Made by a program: the position numbers and the translations under genes. Below the pieces are notes generated by a model, which ran no database searches, was not told the origin of the DNA, and saw only the letters and a list, made by a program, of their open reading frames with translations. A stretch of DNA of 64,000 nt from SZUA-35 sp964351995 (GTDB lineage Bacteria > Actinomycetota > Acidimicrobiia > Acidimicrobiales > SZUA-35), in the NCBI GenBank assembly GCA_964351995.1, contig CAYGQE010000026.1, positions 1 to 64,000 on the forward strand, read 5' to 3'. Every line of letters begins with the position of its first letter. The stretch's first letter is position 1. Shown piece by piece: positions 8,776-20,552 of the stretch.

Positions 8776-8804
8776 AGCGTAGGAAATCGACGACTCAAGT
8801 GCAA
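8776..8804 (-). promoter_or_regulatory. sigma-70-type promoter, leaderless spacing
   Basis: Reading leftward, TTGCAC (8799-8804) and TACGCT (8776-8781) are 17 nt apart, and TACGCT is 6 nt before the ATG of the LLM oxidoreductase. This is the clearest -35/-10 pair in the window; transcription would begin at about the start codon. Confidence 0.7.
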
Positions 8805-8822
8805 CTTTATGGTTGCACCAAT

Positions 8823-10352
8823 TCAGGCTTCGGCTGGCGTCGAGACCTCGAAGCTGCGCAGAATCGCGTGCCCGTTCGACTCTTCAACTGCGGCAGCAGG
8901 GGCGAACCAGGCCGTTCGGTACCCGAGGTCCCTGGCTGCGTCGAGATTGGCCAGGTCGTCATCGACCACCATGATCAAACTGGGCGGTTGACCAGTCACT
9001 CGTCGCAGCACTTCGAAGATGGGGCGGTCTGGCTTCCGAACGCCGACCGCCCCGCTGAGGATCCACGGATCGATCAAGCCGTCGAGGCTGTGCTTCGCCT
9101 TCAACTTGTTGGCCCAGGTCGTGGCGTCATTCGTGATGCACGCGACCTGCACGCCCTGATCCCGAAGGGTTCGCAAGAACTTGATCACACCGGGATTGAG
9201 CTGGAATCGACTGAGATAGGCCTCATCGAGTTCATCGACGTCACCGTCGAGATCGAGCGAACGCCAGAAATCGGCCGTGGTCATACGGCCAAGGCTGAGC
9301 GCTCGAGACCGAGCGACGATCTCGTCCTCGGTGACCGTCGACCCCATCTCTCGAACGAACGGCACCAAGATCTGATGAATGTCGTTGCCTTCTCGGTACA
9401 CCACACCCATACCGTCGAGGGCCACGACCACCGGTGTGGTGCTGACCTCGTCACCGTTGACAAGACTCTCCTCGGCAGCGATGACCGGCGTGGGCCGGGG
9501 CTTGGGCTTCGCCACTTCTGGCTTCCGCTTCTTGCGTCGGTTCTGCGGCCGGAGCAGGCGGAGCATCTGGCCGAGGAGGACCAACGCAGCAAGGACTGCC
9601 GCAACGACCGCAATCCCCCGCCAGACCAGTGCGGTCACCGTTCGAGCCGACGATGCCACTGAAACGTCGACCGTGGAGGCGGCATCCAGTGTTGTCTCCC
9701 ACACCCGGGTGGTACCACCGTCGCTTGACACCGCTTCACCGGTCGATTCCTCGATGAGCGTCGGGTCGCCGGGCAGCTCGACTCGCAACGAGACCGTAAC
9801 GTCAGACGCTGATGCTTGGTAGCGAGTCGCCAAGTCCTCGATCGACCGCCCGAGGGTGGCGACAAGCTCGGGGTCGCCAAACAATTCGAGCCCGGTGGGG
9901 TTGATCGAGCCGCGGATGGCGTAGTCAACTCGCGCAAACGCCTTGGTCCGGTCGAGTTCGAAGTCGGCGAACAGATCGGCGTCGCCCGAGATCTCCTGCA
10001 TGATGTCGTCGAGCTGTGCCGCTGTCCCAAAACCCTTCGACGCCGACAGCAACAACCCGCCGGTCTCGAGGCGCTGCGGTGCGTCGGTGGTCCAACCGGC
10101 ATCATCGAGGTCGCCGAGGGCCAGGCCTACCGTCCCGAGGTCGATGATCTCGGTGGTCGCAGCGTCATCGAGTTCGACTTCGACCTGCACGACGCCCGAG
10201 CCGTCTTCTTCGACATCGACGGTGACGTCGATACGCGAATCGCAGCCGACCAGAATCAACAAAGCAGCAACAGGCCAGAACCGACGAAGAAGAACCGAAA
10301 ACGCCCGAAGCACCGCCCCAAGGTAGTGGAACGATGCTTCAGACCAGTTCAC
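8823..10352 (-). CDS. lipoprotein (LppM/DUF3153-like) fused through one TM helix to a cytoplasmic HAD domain
   Basis: The 509-aa frame has four parts: a signal peptide with lipobox LVGC (Cys 37), a beta-rich exterior domain (about 38-235, beginning SRIDVTVDVEEDGSG) like LppM/DUF3153 proteins, a transmembrane helix (about 241-262) followed by a Lys/Arg-rich stop-transfer segment, and a HAD-superfamily domain (about 305-495). HAD motif II (CITNDATT), motif III (VGVRKPD) and motif IV (VVDDD) are intact, but motif I reads LDGMGVVY: the first Asp is present and the second Asp of DxD is Met. Phosphatase activity is therefore doubtful. The start is a GTG at 10352; a GTG at residue 14 is also possible. 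Confidence 0.7.
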   Translation of the reverse strand: MNWSEASFHYLGAVLRAFSVLLRRFWPVAALLILVGCDSRIDVTVDVEEDGSGVVQVEVELDDAATTEIIDLGTVGLALGDLDDAGWTTDAPQRLETGGLLLSASKGFGTAAQLDDIMQEISGDADLFADFELDRTKAFARVDYAIRGSINPTGLELFGDPELVATLGRSIEDLATRYQASASDVTVSLRVELPGDPTLIEESTGEAVSSDGGTTRVWETTLDAASTVDVSVASSARTVTALVWRGIAVVAAVLAALVLLGQMLRLLRPQNRRKKRKPEVAKPKPRPTPVIAAEESLVNGDEVSTTPVVVALDGMGVVYREGNDIHQILVPFVREMGSTVTEDEIVARSRALSLGRMTTADFWRSLDLDGDVDELDEAYLSRFQLNPGVIKFLRTLRDQGVQVACITNDATTWANKLKAKHSLDGLIDPWILSGAVGVRKPDRPIFEVLRRVTGQPPSLIMVVDDDLANLDAARDLGYRTAWFAPAAAVEESNGHAILRSFEVSTPAEA

Positions 10353-10457
10353 GGTGCCAACCCGGGGCTCACACCGCCAAAACTGAGGGTCCCAAACCCG
10401 GGGTTCAGGACCTACGTTTTCGTGGGTCGTGGCCCCCGGTTGGGGGATCAGCTTGTG

Positions 10458-13001
<2,544 letters not shown>

Positions 13002-13197
13002 GGATTTCCTCCGAGATCGGTGGATGAGGGCCGGCGTGCGTTGACACGTCGAGACAACGTAGAGAACAACCCTACAGCCCAAGGTGTTCCCAAGGTCGGC
13101 CCGGGCGGCCGTGACATGAGGCCTCGGCCCGATCTCGGCGAGCTCGTGACGTCTCTGCGAGAACTCCACCACCCTCTGTGGTGAAAGATTGCGTTGG

Positions 13198-13228
13198 TTG
13201 AGCCCCGAGGAGGACGCTCACCTAGCCT
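13198..13228 (+). promoter_or_regulatory. promoter for the polyprenyl synthase gene, leaderless spacing
   Basis: TTGAGC (13198-13203) and TAGCCT (13223-13228) are 19 nt apart; TAGCCT is 7 nt before the GTG at 13236. It lies in the 234-nt divergent gap shared with clpC, in which no other gene is seen. Confidence 0.5.
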
Positions 13229-13235
13229 GTCCATC

Positions 13236-14237
13236 GTGGCTACGAATCCGCTCGCTCTTCTTCCAACCGCCGAGGCCGACAAGGCTCGCGTCGAGCAGAC
13301 TCTGCTCGACGTCGTCCGGATCGACAACGATCCGTATCTGACGGAGATCTCCTCGCACCTGATCAAAGCCGGCGGGAAACGACTTCGACCGCTCTTTGCG
13401 ATTGCTGGAGCAGCTGCGTCACTGCCAGACGGCACATCGGTACACGACGACGTGGTCCGAGGCGGCGTGGCCGTCGAGCTCGTCCACATCGGGTCGCTCT
13501 ACCACGACGATGTCATGGACGAAGCCGAGATGCGGCGGCAGGTCATCAGCGTCAACGCCCGCTGGGGCAACCTTCGTGCAATCCTCAGCGGCGACTACCT
13601 GCTGGCCAAGGCCTCGGAAATCGCCGCCGATCTCGGCGTTGAAGTTGCTGGACTCCTCGCCACCACGATCGCCGACCTGTGCCGAGGCCAAGTCGGCGAA
13701 CTCCAGACCATGTACGACGTCGATCGCACCGAGGAGCAGTACTTCCCTTCGATCGCTGGCAAGACAGCCTCGCTTTACGCAGCAGCCTGCCGCATCGGCG
13801 GCATCGTCACCGACCAACCTCGAGCTGACATCGACCGCCTCACTGAATTCGGCCGCCTCTACGGCATGGCTTTCCAGGTCGTCGACGACATTCTCGACGT
13901 CATCGCTACCGACGAAGAGCTCGGCAAGCCCGCAGGAAACGACATGATCGAAGGTGTCTACAGCCTTCCGGTGATCCACACGCTGGCCTGGCCAGAGGGC
14001 AAGATGCTGCGAGAACTGCTCACCGATGGCCTCGCCATCGAGGACCGTCACCGTGCGATCGAGATCGTGCGGAACGGCCCAGGCGTGGCGTCGTCGCTCG
14101 AAGTCGCTCAGCGCTTCATCAGCGAAGCCAAGACCGTGCTGGCCGAGGTTAGTTCGAACCAGGCTGCGGCAGCCCTGGCCGGCGCCGCCGACCACCTGCT
14201 CGAGAGCATCCCGTTCGAGAAGGCCAACATCACGTGA
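13236..14237 (+). CDS. polyprenyl diphosphate synthase (trans-isoprenyl)
   Basis: The product is 333 aa from the GTG at 13236, chosen because a TAGCCT -10 box sits 7 nt before it and upstream residues are not family-like. It has the GGKRLRPL motif, the first Asp-rich motif DDVMD (in YHDDVMDEAEMRR) and the second, DDILD, which bind the Mg-diphosphates of allylic substrate and isopentenyl diphosphate. Family relatives make C35-C45 prenyl chains for menaquinone; chain length cannot be read safely here. The residues before the first Asp motif (GSLYHDD) suggest a medium/long-chain product. It uses the isoprenoid units whose synthesis includes ispD/ispF nearby. Confidence 0.88.
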   Translation: MATNPLALLPTAEADKARVEQTLLDVVRIDNDPYLTEISSHLIKAGGKRLRPLFAIAGAAASLPDGTSVHDDVVRGGVAVELVHIGSLYHDDVMDEAEMRRQVISVNARWGNLRAILSGDYLLAKASEIAADLGVEVAGLLATTIADLCRGQVGELQTMYDVDRTEEQYFPSIAGKTASLYAAACRIGGIVTDQPRADIDRLTEFGRLYGMAFQVVDDILDVIATDEELGKPAGNDMIEGVYSLPVIHTLAWPEGKMLRELLTDGLAIEDRHRAIEIVRNGPGVASSLEVAQRFISEAKTVLAEVSSNQAAAALAGAADHLLESIPFEKANIT

Positions 14238-14274
14238 ATGCGTCGGCGCAGGGCGCCGACTCATTCGTTCGATC

Positions 14275-14280
14275 TAGTCT
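14275..14280 (+). promoter_or_regulatory. -10 element TAGTCT before the histidine kinase
   Basis: TAGTCT is 6 nt before the second of two adjacent ATG codons (14284 and 14287). The spacing seen at other genes in the window favours 14287 as the start of a leaderless mRNA. Confidence 0.5.
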
Positions 14281-14286
14281 CTGATG

Positions 14287-15435
14287 ATGCAGCGTCTCCT
14301 CGGCGTATTGGAGGCTCCTCGGATCTCGCCTCCCACGCGACAATCGCTGCTGCGCGGAATTTTGGCATACCGAGCGGTGGTCGGTGTCTGGATGACCGTT
14401 GTGTTCGCATGGGAAGTCTGGGAACGCACCGGCAATGATCCCGCCAGGGTCAAACCTGACGTCGCCCACCCTGCCGTCGGGTTCACCTTGCTGGCGATCG
14501 CCTGGACCTTCATTGCCTACGTCGGCGTTGCGTATGCCCGGGACGCAGATTCGATCGTTCGCCCCGCCGTGGTCTTCAGCGAGATCGCTCTTGCTGCCAC
14601 ACTCTTGTTCGCTGACATGTGGGTCTACGGCTCGACTCATTCCCAAGCACTCCCTACGGTCTGGCCGTTGGCCATCATCTTCACCGTGGCCATTGCTGGG
14701 GGCACAAGGGCGGCAGTCATCACCGGCATCGGACTTGGCCTCAGCCGCTACATCGGTTGGTTGCTCTTCTCTCCGGACAGCGAGAGTCCCTGGAGTTCCG
14801 CCCGTATCGCCAGCACCGTGCTCTTTGCGGTGGCTGGATGGGTCGCCGGCTACCTGTTGAACTCCCAGGCCGCCGCCGATCGGTCGATCTCCACGTATCG
14901 GGCCAGAGAGGAAGTGGCGAACACCCTGCACGATGGGGTTCTGCAGACACTGGCGATCATCCAGCGTCGCAGTGATGACACCGAGCTGGTGTCGTTGGCC
15001 CGGACCCAAGAACTCGAGCTGCGGGAGTACCTGTTCAGCGGTGCTGATGTGGCCAGCGACTTGGCCTCAGCACTTCGAGCGGCTGCTCGCCGGGCAGAAG
15101 AGCGCTACCCGATGCGGGTCGATGTGGTCTGTGCTCCTGATCTCCCCGCGGGCAATGAAACGGAGATTCATGCGATCACCGGAGCAGCCAACGAAGCGTT
15201 GACGAACGCGGCAAAACATGGCGGTGCGGCGACGGCGACGGTCTATGCAGAGCCCGGTGACGGTCACACGTTCTTTGTGTCGATCAAAGATCGAGGCGTT
15301 GGTTTCGACCCGCAGACTGCCAGCCGAGGCCAAGGTTTGAATCGTTCGATCCAGGGCCGACTCACCGAGGTCGGCGGTTGGGCCGAGATCAGTTCACAGC
15401 CAGGGCGCGGCACCGAAGTGAAGCTCCACCTATGA
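14287..15435 (+). CDS. NarL-type sensor histidine kinase
   Basis: The product is 382 aa (383 if the preceding ATG is used). About five to six hydrophobic helices occupy residues 25-190 with almost no exterior loop, so the signal is probably sensed in the membrane. The HisKA_3 dimerisation segment NTLHDGVLQTLA carries the phospho-accepting His (about 215), and the HATPase domain has the N-box NEALTNAAKHG, DRGVGFDP and GQGLNRSIQGRL. It phosphorylates the response regulator encoded 76 nt downstream. The signal is unknown. Confidence 0.9.
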   Translation: MQRLLGVLEAPRISPPTRQSLLRGILAYRAVVGVWMTVVFAWEVWERTGNDPARVKPDVAHPAVGFTLLAIAWTFIAYVGVAYARDADSIVRPAVVFSEIALAATLLFADMWVYGSTHSQALPTVWPLAIIFTVAIAGGTRAAVITGIGLGLSRYIGWLLFSPDSESPWSSARIASTVLFAVAGWVAGYLLNSQAAADRSISTYRAREEVANTLHDGVLQTLAIIQRRSDDTELVSLARTQELELREYLFSGADVASDLASALRAAARRAEERYPMRVDVVCAPDLPAGNETEIHAITGAANEALTNAAKHGGAATATVYAEPGDGHTFFVSIKDRGVGFDPQTASRGQGLNRSIQGRLTEVGGWAEISSQPGRGTEVKLHL

Positions 15436-15511
15436 CCCTTTCACCGACATCGCCACAGATCGAGCACCAAGCTCTGCTGAGCAAGCACCAGCCCATGGGA
15501 GAGTCCACGTC

Positions 15512-16144
15512 ATGAGTTTCACCAGCCACGTGACCGTTGTCTTGGCCGATGACCACCCGATCTGGCGATCAGGCGTCCGATCCGACCTTGGGGAGAACTT
15601 TCACGTCCTAGCCGAAGCGGGTGACGCCGATGAGGCCATCGATGCCATCATCGAACACAAGCCAGACCTCGTCGTGTGCGACCTCAACATGCCGAACGGC
15701 GGAGGGCTGCGCGTCGCCAAAGAGTGCGGCAAGTTGACCAACATCGTCATGCTGACGGTGTCGGAAGCCGAACGCGATCTGCTCGATGCCATTGCCGCCG
15801 GAGCGATCGGATACCTCGTCAAGTCGACGCCGCCCGAAGAGCTCCGAGCTGGTCTTTGGAAGGCGGCACAGGGCGAACCCGTGTTCTCACCAGCCCTCGC
15901 CAGCCTGGTCCTCGGCGAGTTCCGAAAGATGTCGAAAGACCAGGGGCCGACGAACGCGCTGTCGGATCGCGAGCGTGAAGTACTTCAACACGTAGCTCGA
16001 GGCCATACCTACAAAGAGATCGGTGAGGAGTTGTTCATCTCACCGAAGACCGTCGAGAACCACGTGCGCAACATCTTGAACAAACTGCACCTGAACCGCA
16101 AGCAGGAGCTCATCCGCTACGCCGTAGAACACGGGATCGAGTAG
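15512..16144 (+). CDS. NarL/LuxR-type response regulator
   Basis: The product is 210 aa. The receiver domain has the acidic pair LADDHP, phospho-acceptor Asp 57 in VVCDLNMP and the conserved Lys in YLVKSTPP. The C-terminal LuxR helix-turn-helix (about 143-205) reads LSDREREVLQHVARGHTYKE and continues with SPKTVENHVRNIL. It pairs with the kinase immediately upstream. Target genes are unknown; the large membrane protein gene just downstream is a candidate by position only. Confidence 0.93.
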   Translation: MSFTSHVTVVLADDHPIWRSGVRSDLGENFHVLAEAGDADEAIDAIIEHKPDLVVCDLNMPNGGGLRVAKECGKLTNIVMLTVSEAERDLLDAIAAGAIGYLVKSTPPEELRAGLWKAAQGEPVFSPALASLVLGEFRKMSKDQGPTNALSDREREVLQHVARGHTYKEIGEELFISPKTVENHVRNILNKLHLNRKQELIRYAVEHGIE

Positions 16145-16150
16145 GGAAAC

Positions 16151-16177
16151 AGCCGCCGGGCGCTGCGCCCCGGGGCT
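16151..16177 (+). terminator. GC-rich hairpin after the two-component pair
   Basis: AGCC and GGCT enclose an inner CCGGG/CCCGG stem with a small bulge; it is 7 nt downstream of the response-regulator stop and followed by ATTCCTT. The T-tract is poor, so termination is plausible but not certain. Confidence 0.45.
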
Positions 16178-16265
16178 ATTCCTTGGATTCAGGGGGGTAA
16201 GCCCCAGCGACATCTGGGGGATTCTCCGGGATCCGCAGGTGTCGAGAAGCTCTCAAGATCAGACC

Positions 16266-18479
16266 ATGTCTGATCCCTTCGTAGCGCCGCCACCGATCGC
16301 TCCCCCATCGGCGCCCAGCGCGCCGCAGCAGCCCCACCCGCCATCCCGACCAGTACAGCCGCCCGCAGCAGGAGCGAGCCCTCAGGCTCGACGCACCGCA
16401 GCCATCGTGGTCACCTCGCTCGGTGCGCTGCTCCTGGCCGCCGCAGCAACAGTCTTCATGGTGATCGCCTGGGACCGACTGCGATTGCCGGGAAAGGTCG
16501 GAGTGGTCGGCACTGCGTCCGCAGCCTGCCTGCTTGCCGGTCATCGATTGCGTACTCGTTTGTCTGGCGTCGCCGCAGTTCTCACCCATCTCGGTGCCGT
16601 CCTCGCCCCGCTCGTCGCTGGCGCCGGGGCGGTCGTTCTCGATGCCGACCGTCCGACGGTTGCCGTTGCTGGCGGCATCGTCGGCATGGTGGTCCTCCAG
16701 GTCTTCGACCGGATGGGGTCACCAATTCTCGCGGCAGGCCGAGCGCTGGCCTGCGCCGGAGTTGCGGTTGGTCTCGGTGTCTGGCTCGATGTTTCGCCGG
16801 CGCTGTTGCTCATCGTCGCCGCTGCCGGAGCATCGCTGCTTCGTCGCTGGAACGAATCGATCATCATCGCTCTGCTCACTGCATCGACCCCGCTCATCAG
16901 CTGGGGTGCAGCATTGGCAGAACCTGGGAGCCTCCTCCCGTGGTTGAACGCACTCTCCGCCATGGACCAGTGGTTGACCTCGGTTGTTGCCATTGCAACG
17001 CTGATCGTGATCAGCGCCCAGGTCTGGCAGTTGCACACGCACCCTCTGCTCACCGCCGAAGCTCGGTGGGCCACCGCCACAGCGACGGCAATCTTCGCGA
17101 TCAATGTGACTGCATTCGCCAACACCGCGATCGCAAACCCCAACTTCGTGCTCCTGGCCCTGGCCGTCTCCGTGCTCGCCGGTCGAACGATCGAATGCCT
17201 CTGGGCTCGATCGATCGGGCGCTACGTCGATGTCTGGACCTGGGCCGTCACGGGATTGACCTGTCTGTACGTGCTGTCCTTCGATGCCCCGTTCACTCTC
17301 CAGCGAACCGAACTCATCGTCTCGATCTTGCTGCTTGCCTCCTGGCTGCTGAACGATGCACTCGGGTCGATCTCGGAGCGTTTCACACCCATCGCGGGTC
17401 TACTCCATGGTTCGAGCGGGCCGATGTCGAGTTTTGGTATCGCTGTGACGTCGATCTCGATCGCTGTCGCCACGAGCGACTCGCGGGGCTCCGCTGTCGG
17501 CCTCATCGTTCTCGGGGCGCTCTTCGCTTGCAGCCAACGGACGTACCGGGCCGACTTGTCCTTGGCGGTGTTCGCCGCAGCGTTGACAGCCGCCGTCAGC
17601 GCACCCGTGTTGCTCCCGGTCGTGGCCGCCGCCGTGGTGGCTTCGTCGACGCTCATCATGCTGACCGATCTTCGCCGAGGCATTGGACCGAGGGCGCTCC
17701 AGCCGCTGCAGTGGATGAGTCTCGCCATCGCCGGTATCGCCGTGCTGGTTGAGGTACTCGTTGCCGAGCCCACGTGGGCGTCAGCTGTGGTGTACCTCCT
17801 TGCACTCGCAGGCTCAGGTGTCGCGCTCAGCCGGTTCTCCAACGTTCCCGATCTGTTGTTGCCACCGCGGTTTGCGCTGATCGCTCCATTGATCACCTCG
17901 TTCAGCGATCTCCACATGGCCGGCACACTCGCCGTGGTCACCGGTCTCGCCCTGATCGCTGATCATGTCATTCACCGAGTGACCGAGAGCCAGGTCTTGG
18001 GCTTCAGCCTGCTCACGGTCGGTTGTTGGACCCTTGCCGCCGACGCCGGCGTGACCGCCCCCGAGGTCTACATCGCGCTGCCGTGTCTCATTCTGACGAA
18101 GATCGGCGTCGACATCGTGCGCCGAGGCGGGTCGAGCTGGGTCGGCCTGGCCCCGGCCATCGGGCTCTTCACCTTCGTCGGAATTCTCGAACGGGTCGAT
18201 GGTCATGGCGGATGGCACGCCGTCGCTGCCGGGACCGTCGCCATCATCGCCATGGTCGCCGGAGTCGATCGGCGATGGGCAGGACCATCGCTGGTCGGGA
18301 CTTTGTCGCTCGTTGCCGTCGTCGGCGTCGAGACCGCTGCCTACGTTCCCGCCGTCCCGCTCTGGATCTGGCTCGCGGTGGGAGGAGCGTCCCTCGTCAC
18401 AGCGGGTGTGTACCTCGAACGCAGTGCCGATGAGGAAGGAACGGCTTCGCTGAAAACGGCTTGGGCAGCGTTTCGTTGA
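16266..18479 (+). CDS. large polytopic membrane protein, function unknown
   Basis: The product is 737 aa from the ATG at 16266 (an in-frame ATG at 16239 is less likely, as the family-like Pro/Ala-rich tail begins MSDPFVAPPP). After about 45 Pro-rich residues, nearly the whole protein consists of hydrophobic segments, roughly eighteen to twenty, separated by short loops rich in Arg and Asp. It resembles actinobacterial DUF2157/SCO7613-type integral membrane proteins in general shape. No catalytic motif is visible. It precedes the EssC-like gene on the same strand, 114 nt away with its own promoter-like TAGCGT, so linkage is suggestive only. Confidence 0.6.
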   Translation: MSDPFVAPPPIAPPSAPSAPQQPHPPSRPVQPPAAGASPQARRTAAIVVTSLGALLLAAAATVFMVIAWDRLRLPGKVGVVGTASAACLLAGHRLRTRLSGVAAVLTHLGAVLAPLVAGAGAVVLDADRPTVAVAGGIVGMVVLQVFDRMGSPILAAGRALACAGVAVGLGVWLDVSPALLLIVAAAGASLLRRWNESIIIALLTASTPLISWGAALAEPGSLLPWLNALSAMDQWLTSVVAIATLIVISAQVWQLHTHPLLTAEARWATATATAIFAINVTAFANTAIANPNFVLLALAVSVLAGRTIECLWARSIGRYVDVWTWAVTGLTCLYVLSFDAPFTLQRTELIVSILLLASWLLNDALGSISERFTPIAGLLHGSSGPMSSFGIAVTSISIAVATSDSRGSAVGLIVLGALFACSQRTYRADLSLAVFAAALTAAVSAPVLLPVVAAAVVASSTLIMLTDLRRGIGPRALQPLQWMSLAIAGIAVLVEVLVAEPTWASAVVYLLALAGSGVALSRFSNVPDLLLPPRFALIAPLITSFSDLHMAGTLAVVTGLALIADHVIHRVTESQVLGFSLLTVGCWTLAADAGVTAPEVYIALPCLILTKIGVDIVRRGGSSWVGLAPAIGLFTFVGILERVDGHGGWHAVAAGTVAIIAMVAGVDRRWAGPSLVGTLSLVAVVGVETAAYVPAVPLWIWLAVGGASLVTAGVYLERSADEEGTASLKTAWAAFR

Positions 18480-18580
18480 TTCGGCGTTCAGGAATTTCAC
18501 CCGACCCCGAACCGACGAACGGCCCATCAAGTTCTGAACGCCTGAGGACGATCGCCCTGTTCAGTCTCGAGGCTGAGTTC

Positions 18581-18586
18581 TAGCGT
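18581..18586 (+). promoter_or_regulatory. -10 element TAGCGT before the EssC-like gene
   Basis: TAGCGT is 7 nt before the ATG at 18594, and no Shine-Dalgarno sequence is present, so the transcript is probably leaderless. Confidence 0.5.
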
Positions 18587-18593
18587 TCGCCGT

Positions 18594-20552
18594 ATGGATG
18601 GTGAAGGGCGAAGAGATCAACAAACAGGCGGGCCGCCCGATGCAACAGCCGAAGGTTGGAGTGCGACATCGAAAACCGAGAACGAGTCCGGTGACTTGGC
18701 TCGGGAGCACGTCGTCGAACTCCGCCACGATGCTGGGCTGACGGCCGGACACACGATCGGTCTTCGGCCAGGCAAGTTCCGCCTTGGCCCTCGTCGATCG
18801 AGCGAGGGTGGTTTGGTCACCGGTGCTCCTGAGGCAGTGAGTTTCGACCTCCTGATCGACCCCGACGGCAACGTCACTCTCAACGCCGGCCTCGAACCTG
18901 TTGCTGTCGAAGGGGTGTTGGTCGACCGCCCGGTGCACCTCGAACACGGCGACGTCATCCAGCTTCCAACTGACCACTTCGTCCTGAAGTCGTTCGGCGA
19001 AACGCCTCGTCGCCGACCCAGTCTCGCCATCACCCCGCGCACCGTTCCGCCGGCCTCGCTGCCTTCGATGACGGGTTGGCTTTGGTTCTTCGCTGCCGCG
19101 GCCCTCTTCGGTCTCATGCTCGGCTTTGTTCGCTCGTCGATGTTCGGGCTGGCCCTGATCGGACTCGGAGGGATCGTGGCGACGCTGCTCATCCGTTCCC
19201 GGCGCCATCATCGGGCCCGCGAGCAACGGGCCACCCAGCTATCGAACGCTCGCTCGCTCTTCTTCCATGAAATTGTCGACGGTCGCAAGGCAGCGGCGGA
19301 GGTCCTTCGTTCGGAGGCAAACACTCCCGCAACCGTCGCCCTGCGAGCTGCGCAACGTCCGACGCCAAATGGTTCGCGCCTCTACACCACCGTGGCCTCA
19401 GGCGATCGCTCCTGGCAACCACCGGTCGTGTGCCATCGCGACCCGGGTTGGGACCACCAGGCGATCATCGACGAATTGTCCTTCCTCCCAGCCATTCCGT
19501 TCACCGTTGACCTGGACGCCGGGCCCGTTGCGATCGTGGGTCCACGACTGGCCGTCCTCGCAGTCGCCCGCCACATCGCCACCACGGCCCTCGTCGCCGC
19601 CCCACCGAACACCGGTGTCTCGGTCCAGTCCGTCGTGCCCGCCGACTGGCGATGGTTGAGCCCTGGCGGAACACCTGCACTGCGCATTTTCGACGGAGTT
19701 CGCAGCGCTCCGGAAGGTCGAACCGTCGTGCTTGCGTCCTCCTTGGAGGCACTCGATGCTCCCTTCGCATTCAGCCACGTCGTGCAGATCCACAACGATG
19801 GCCGGGCATCGATTCGCCAACCAGACGGCGAGACCGGCGATGGTTTCGCCCCGCACGGCATTACCGAGAAGCAGGCCAGGGAGATCGTCCGGACGCTGGC
19901 CGGGCCCACCGTCACCAGTGCCCCGTCGCGCCAAGCAACAATCGACCTTCACCGCACTGACCACGGCATGCTGGATGCCGATCGACTGCTCGTCACCGGA
20001 CCCGATCGTTCACGCACAAAGAACGTGCTGACCACAGCAGCGCTCCGACAGGCCGCTCGCTTCCCGGACCGATCGATCTTCATCCTTGATCGCGGGGACC
20101 GGGCGCTGATCCGGCTGGCCCAGCTCGATGCGTGCCTTCGCTATGTCACCATCGATCAGATAGCAAGCGTCGAGTTCATGATGAGTGAGCTTGAAGAAAT
20201 CGAAGCCCAATCACCAAACAATCGGGTGCTGTTCCTCGCCCCCGATCTGTGGGAGGCAACGGCCTTCTACCGCAACAGCGGACGCTCCGTCCTCGCTGAC
20301 CGAATCGACGGGCTGGTCAGCCGCATGGAGGTCCTCCCGATTGCTGCCTCAGCCGCCGGTCTCGAACGCGTACCTCGTTCGTCCTTCCTGGTCTGGGTCA
20401 ACACCGACGGCGTTGATCTCGCCGAAGTCCAGGTGACGGGCAACGACGCAACGCACCACGCCCACATCGATCTCACCAATCTTCCTGGCATCGACCTCAC
20501 TGCATCGGTCGCTCGCCTCACCACTTCTGCCAACGAGGAGATCCCCCAATGA
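18594..20552 (+). CDS. EssC-like protein: FHA-like domain, two TM helices, degenerate FtsK-type regions
   Basis: The product is 652 aa. An FHA-like beta domain (about 40-130; GHTIGLRPGKFRLG, then VEGVLVDRPVHLEHGDVIQL) is followed by two adjacent transmembrane helices (about 160-205) and a basic cluster, the same order as at the N-terminus of EssC/EccC type VII secretion ATPases. The middle part (about 265-450) keeps the EssC-like layout (FTVDLDAGPVAIVGPRLAVL; GITEKQAREIVRTLAG). Further on, LLVTGPDRSRTKNVL occupies the place of a P-loop but lacks the GxGK[ST] signature, so ATP hydrolysis is unlikely. No ESX or EccB/D/E gene is nearby. The stop overlaps the next start as ATGA. Confidence 0.6.
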   Translation: MDGEGRRDQQTGGPPDATAEGWSATSKTENESGDLAREHVVELRHDAGLTAGHTIGLRPGKFRLGPRRSSEGGLVTGAPEAVSFDLLIDPDGNVTLNAGLEPVAVEGVLVDRPVHLEHGDVIQLPTDHFVLKSFGETPRRRPSLAITPRTVPPASLPSMTGWLWFFAAAALFGLMLGFVRSSMFGLALIGLGGIVATLLIRSRRHHRAREQRATQLSNARSLFFHEIVDGRKAAAEVLRSEANTPATVALRAAQRPTPNGSRLYTTVASGDRSWQPPVVCHRDPGWDHQAIIDELSFLPAIPFTVDLDAGPVAIVGPRLAVLAVARHIATTALVAAPPNTGVSVQSVVPADWRWLSPGGTPALRIFDGVRSAPEGRTVVLASSLEALDAPFAFSHVVQIHNDGRASIRQPDGETGDGFAPHGITEKQAREIVRTLAGPTVTSAPSRQATIDLHRTDHGMLDADRLLVTGPDRSRTKNVLTTAALRQAARFPDRSIFILDRGDRALIRLAQLDACLRYVTIDQIASVEFMMSELEEIEAQSPNNRVLFLAPDLWEATAFYRNSGRSVLADRIDGLVSRMEVLPIAASAAGLERVPRSSFLVWVNTDGVDLAEVQVTGNDATHHAHIDLTNLPGIDLTASVARLTTSANEEIPQ

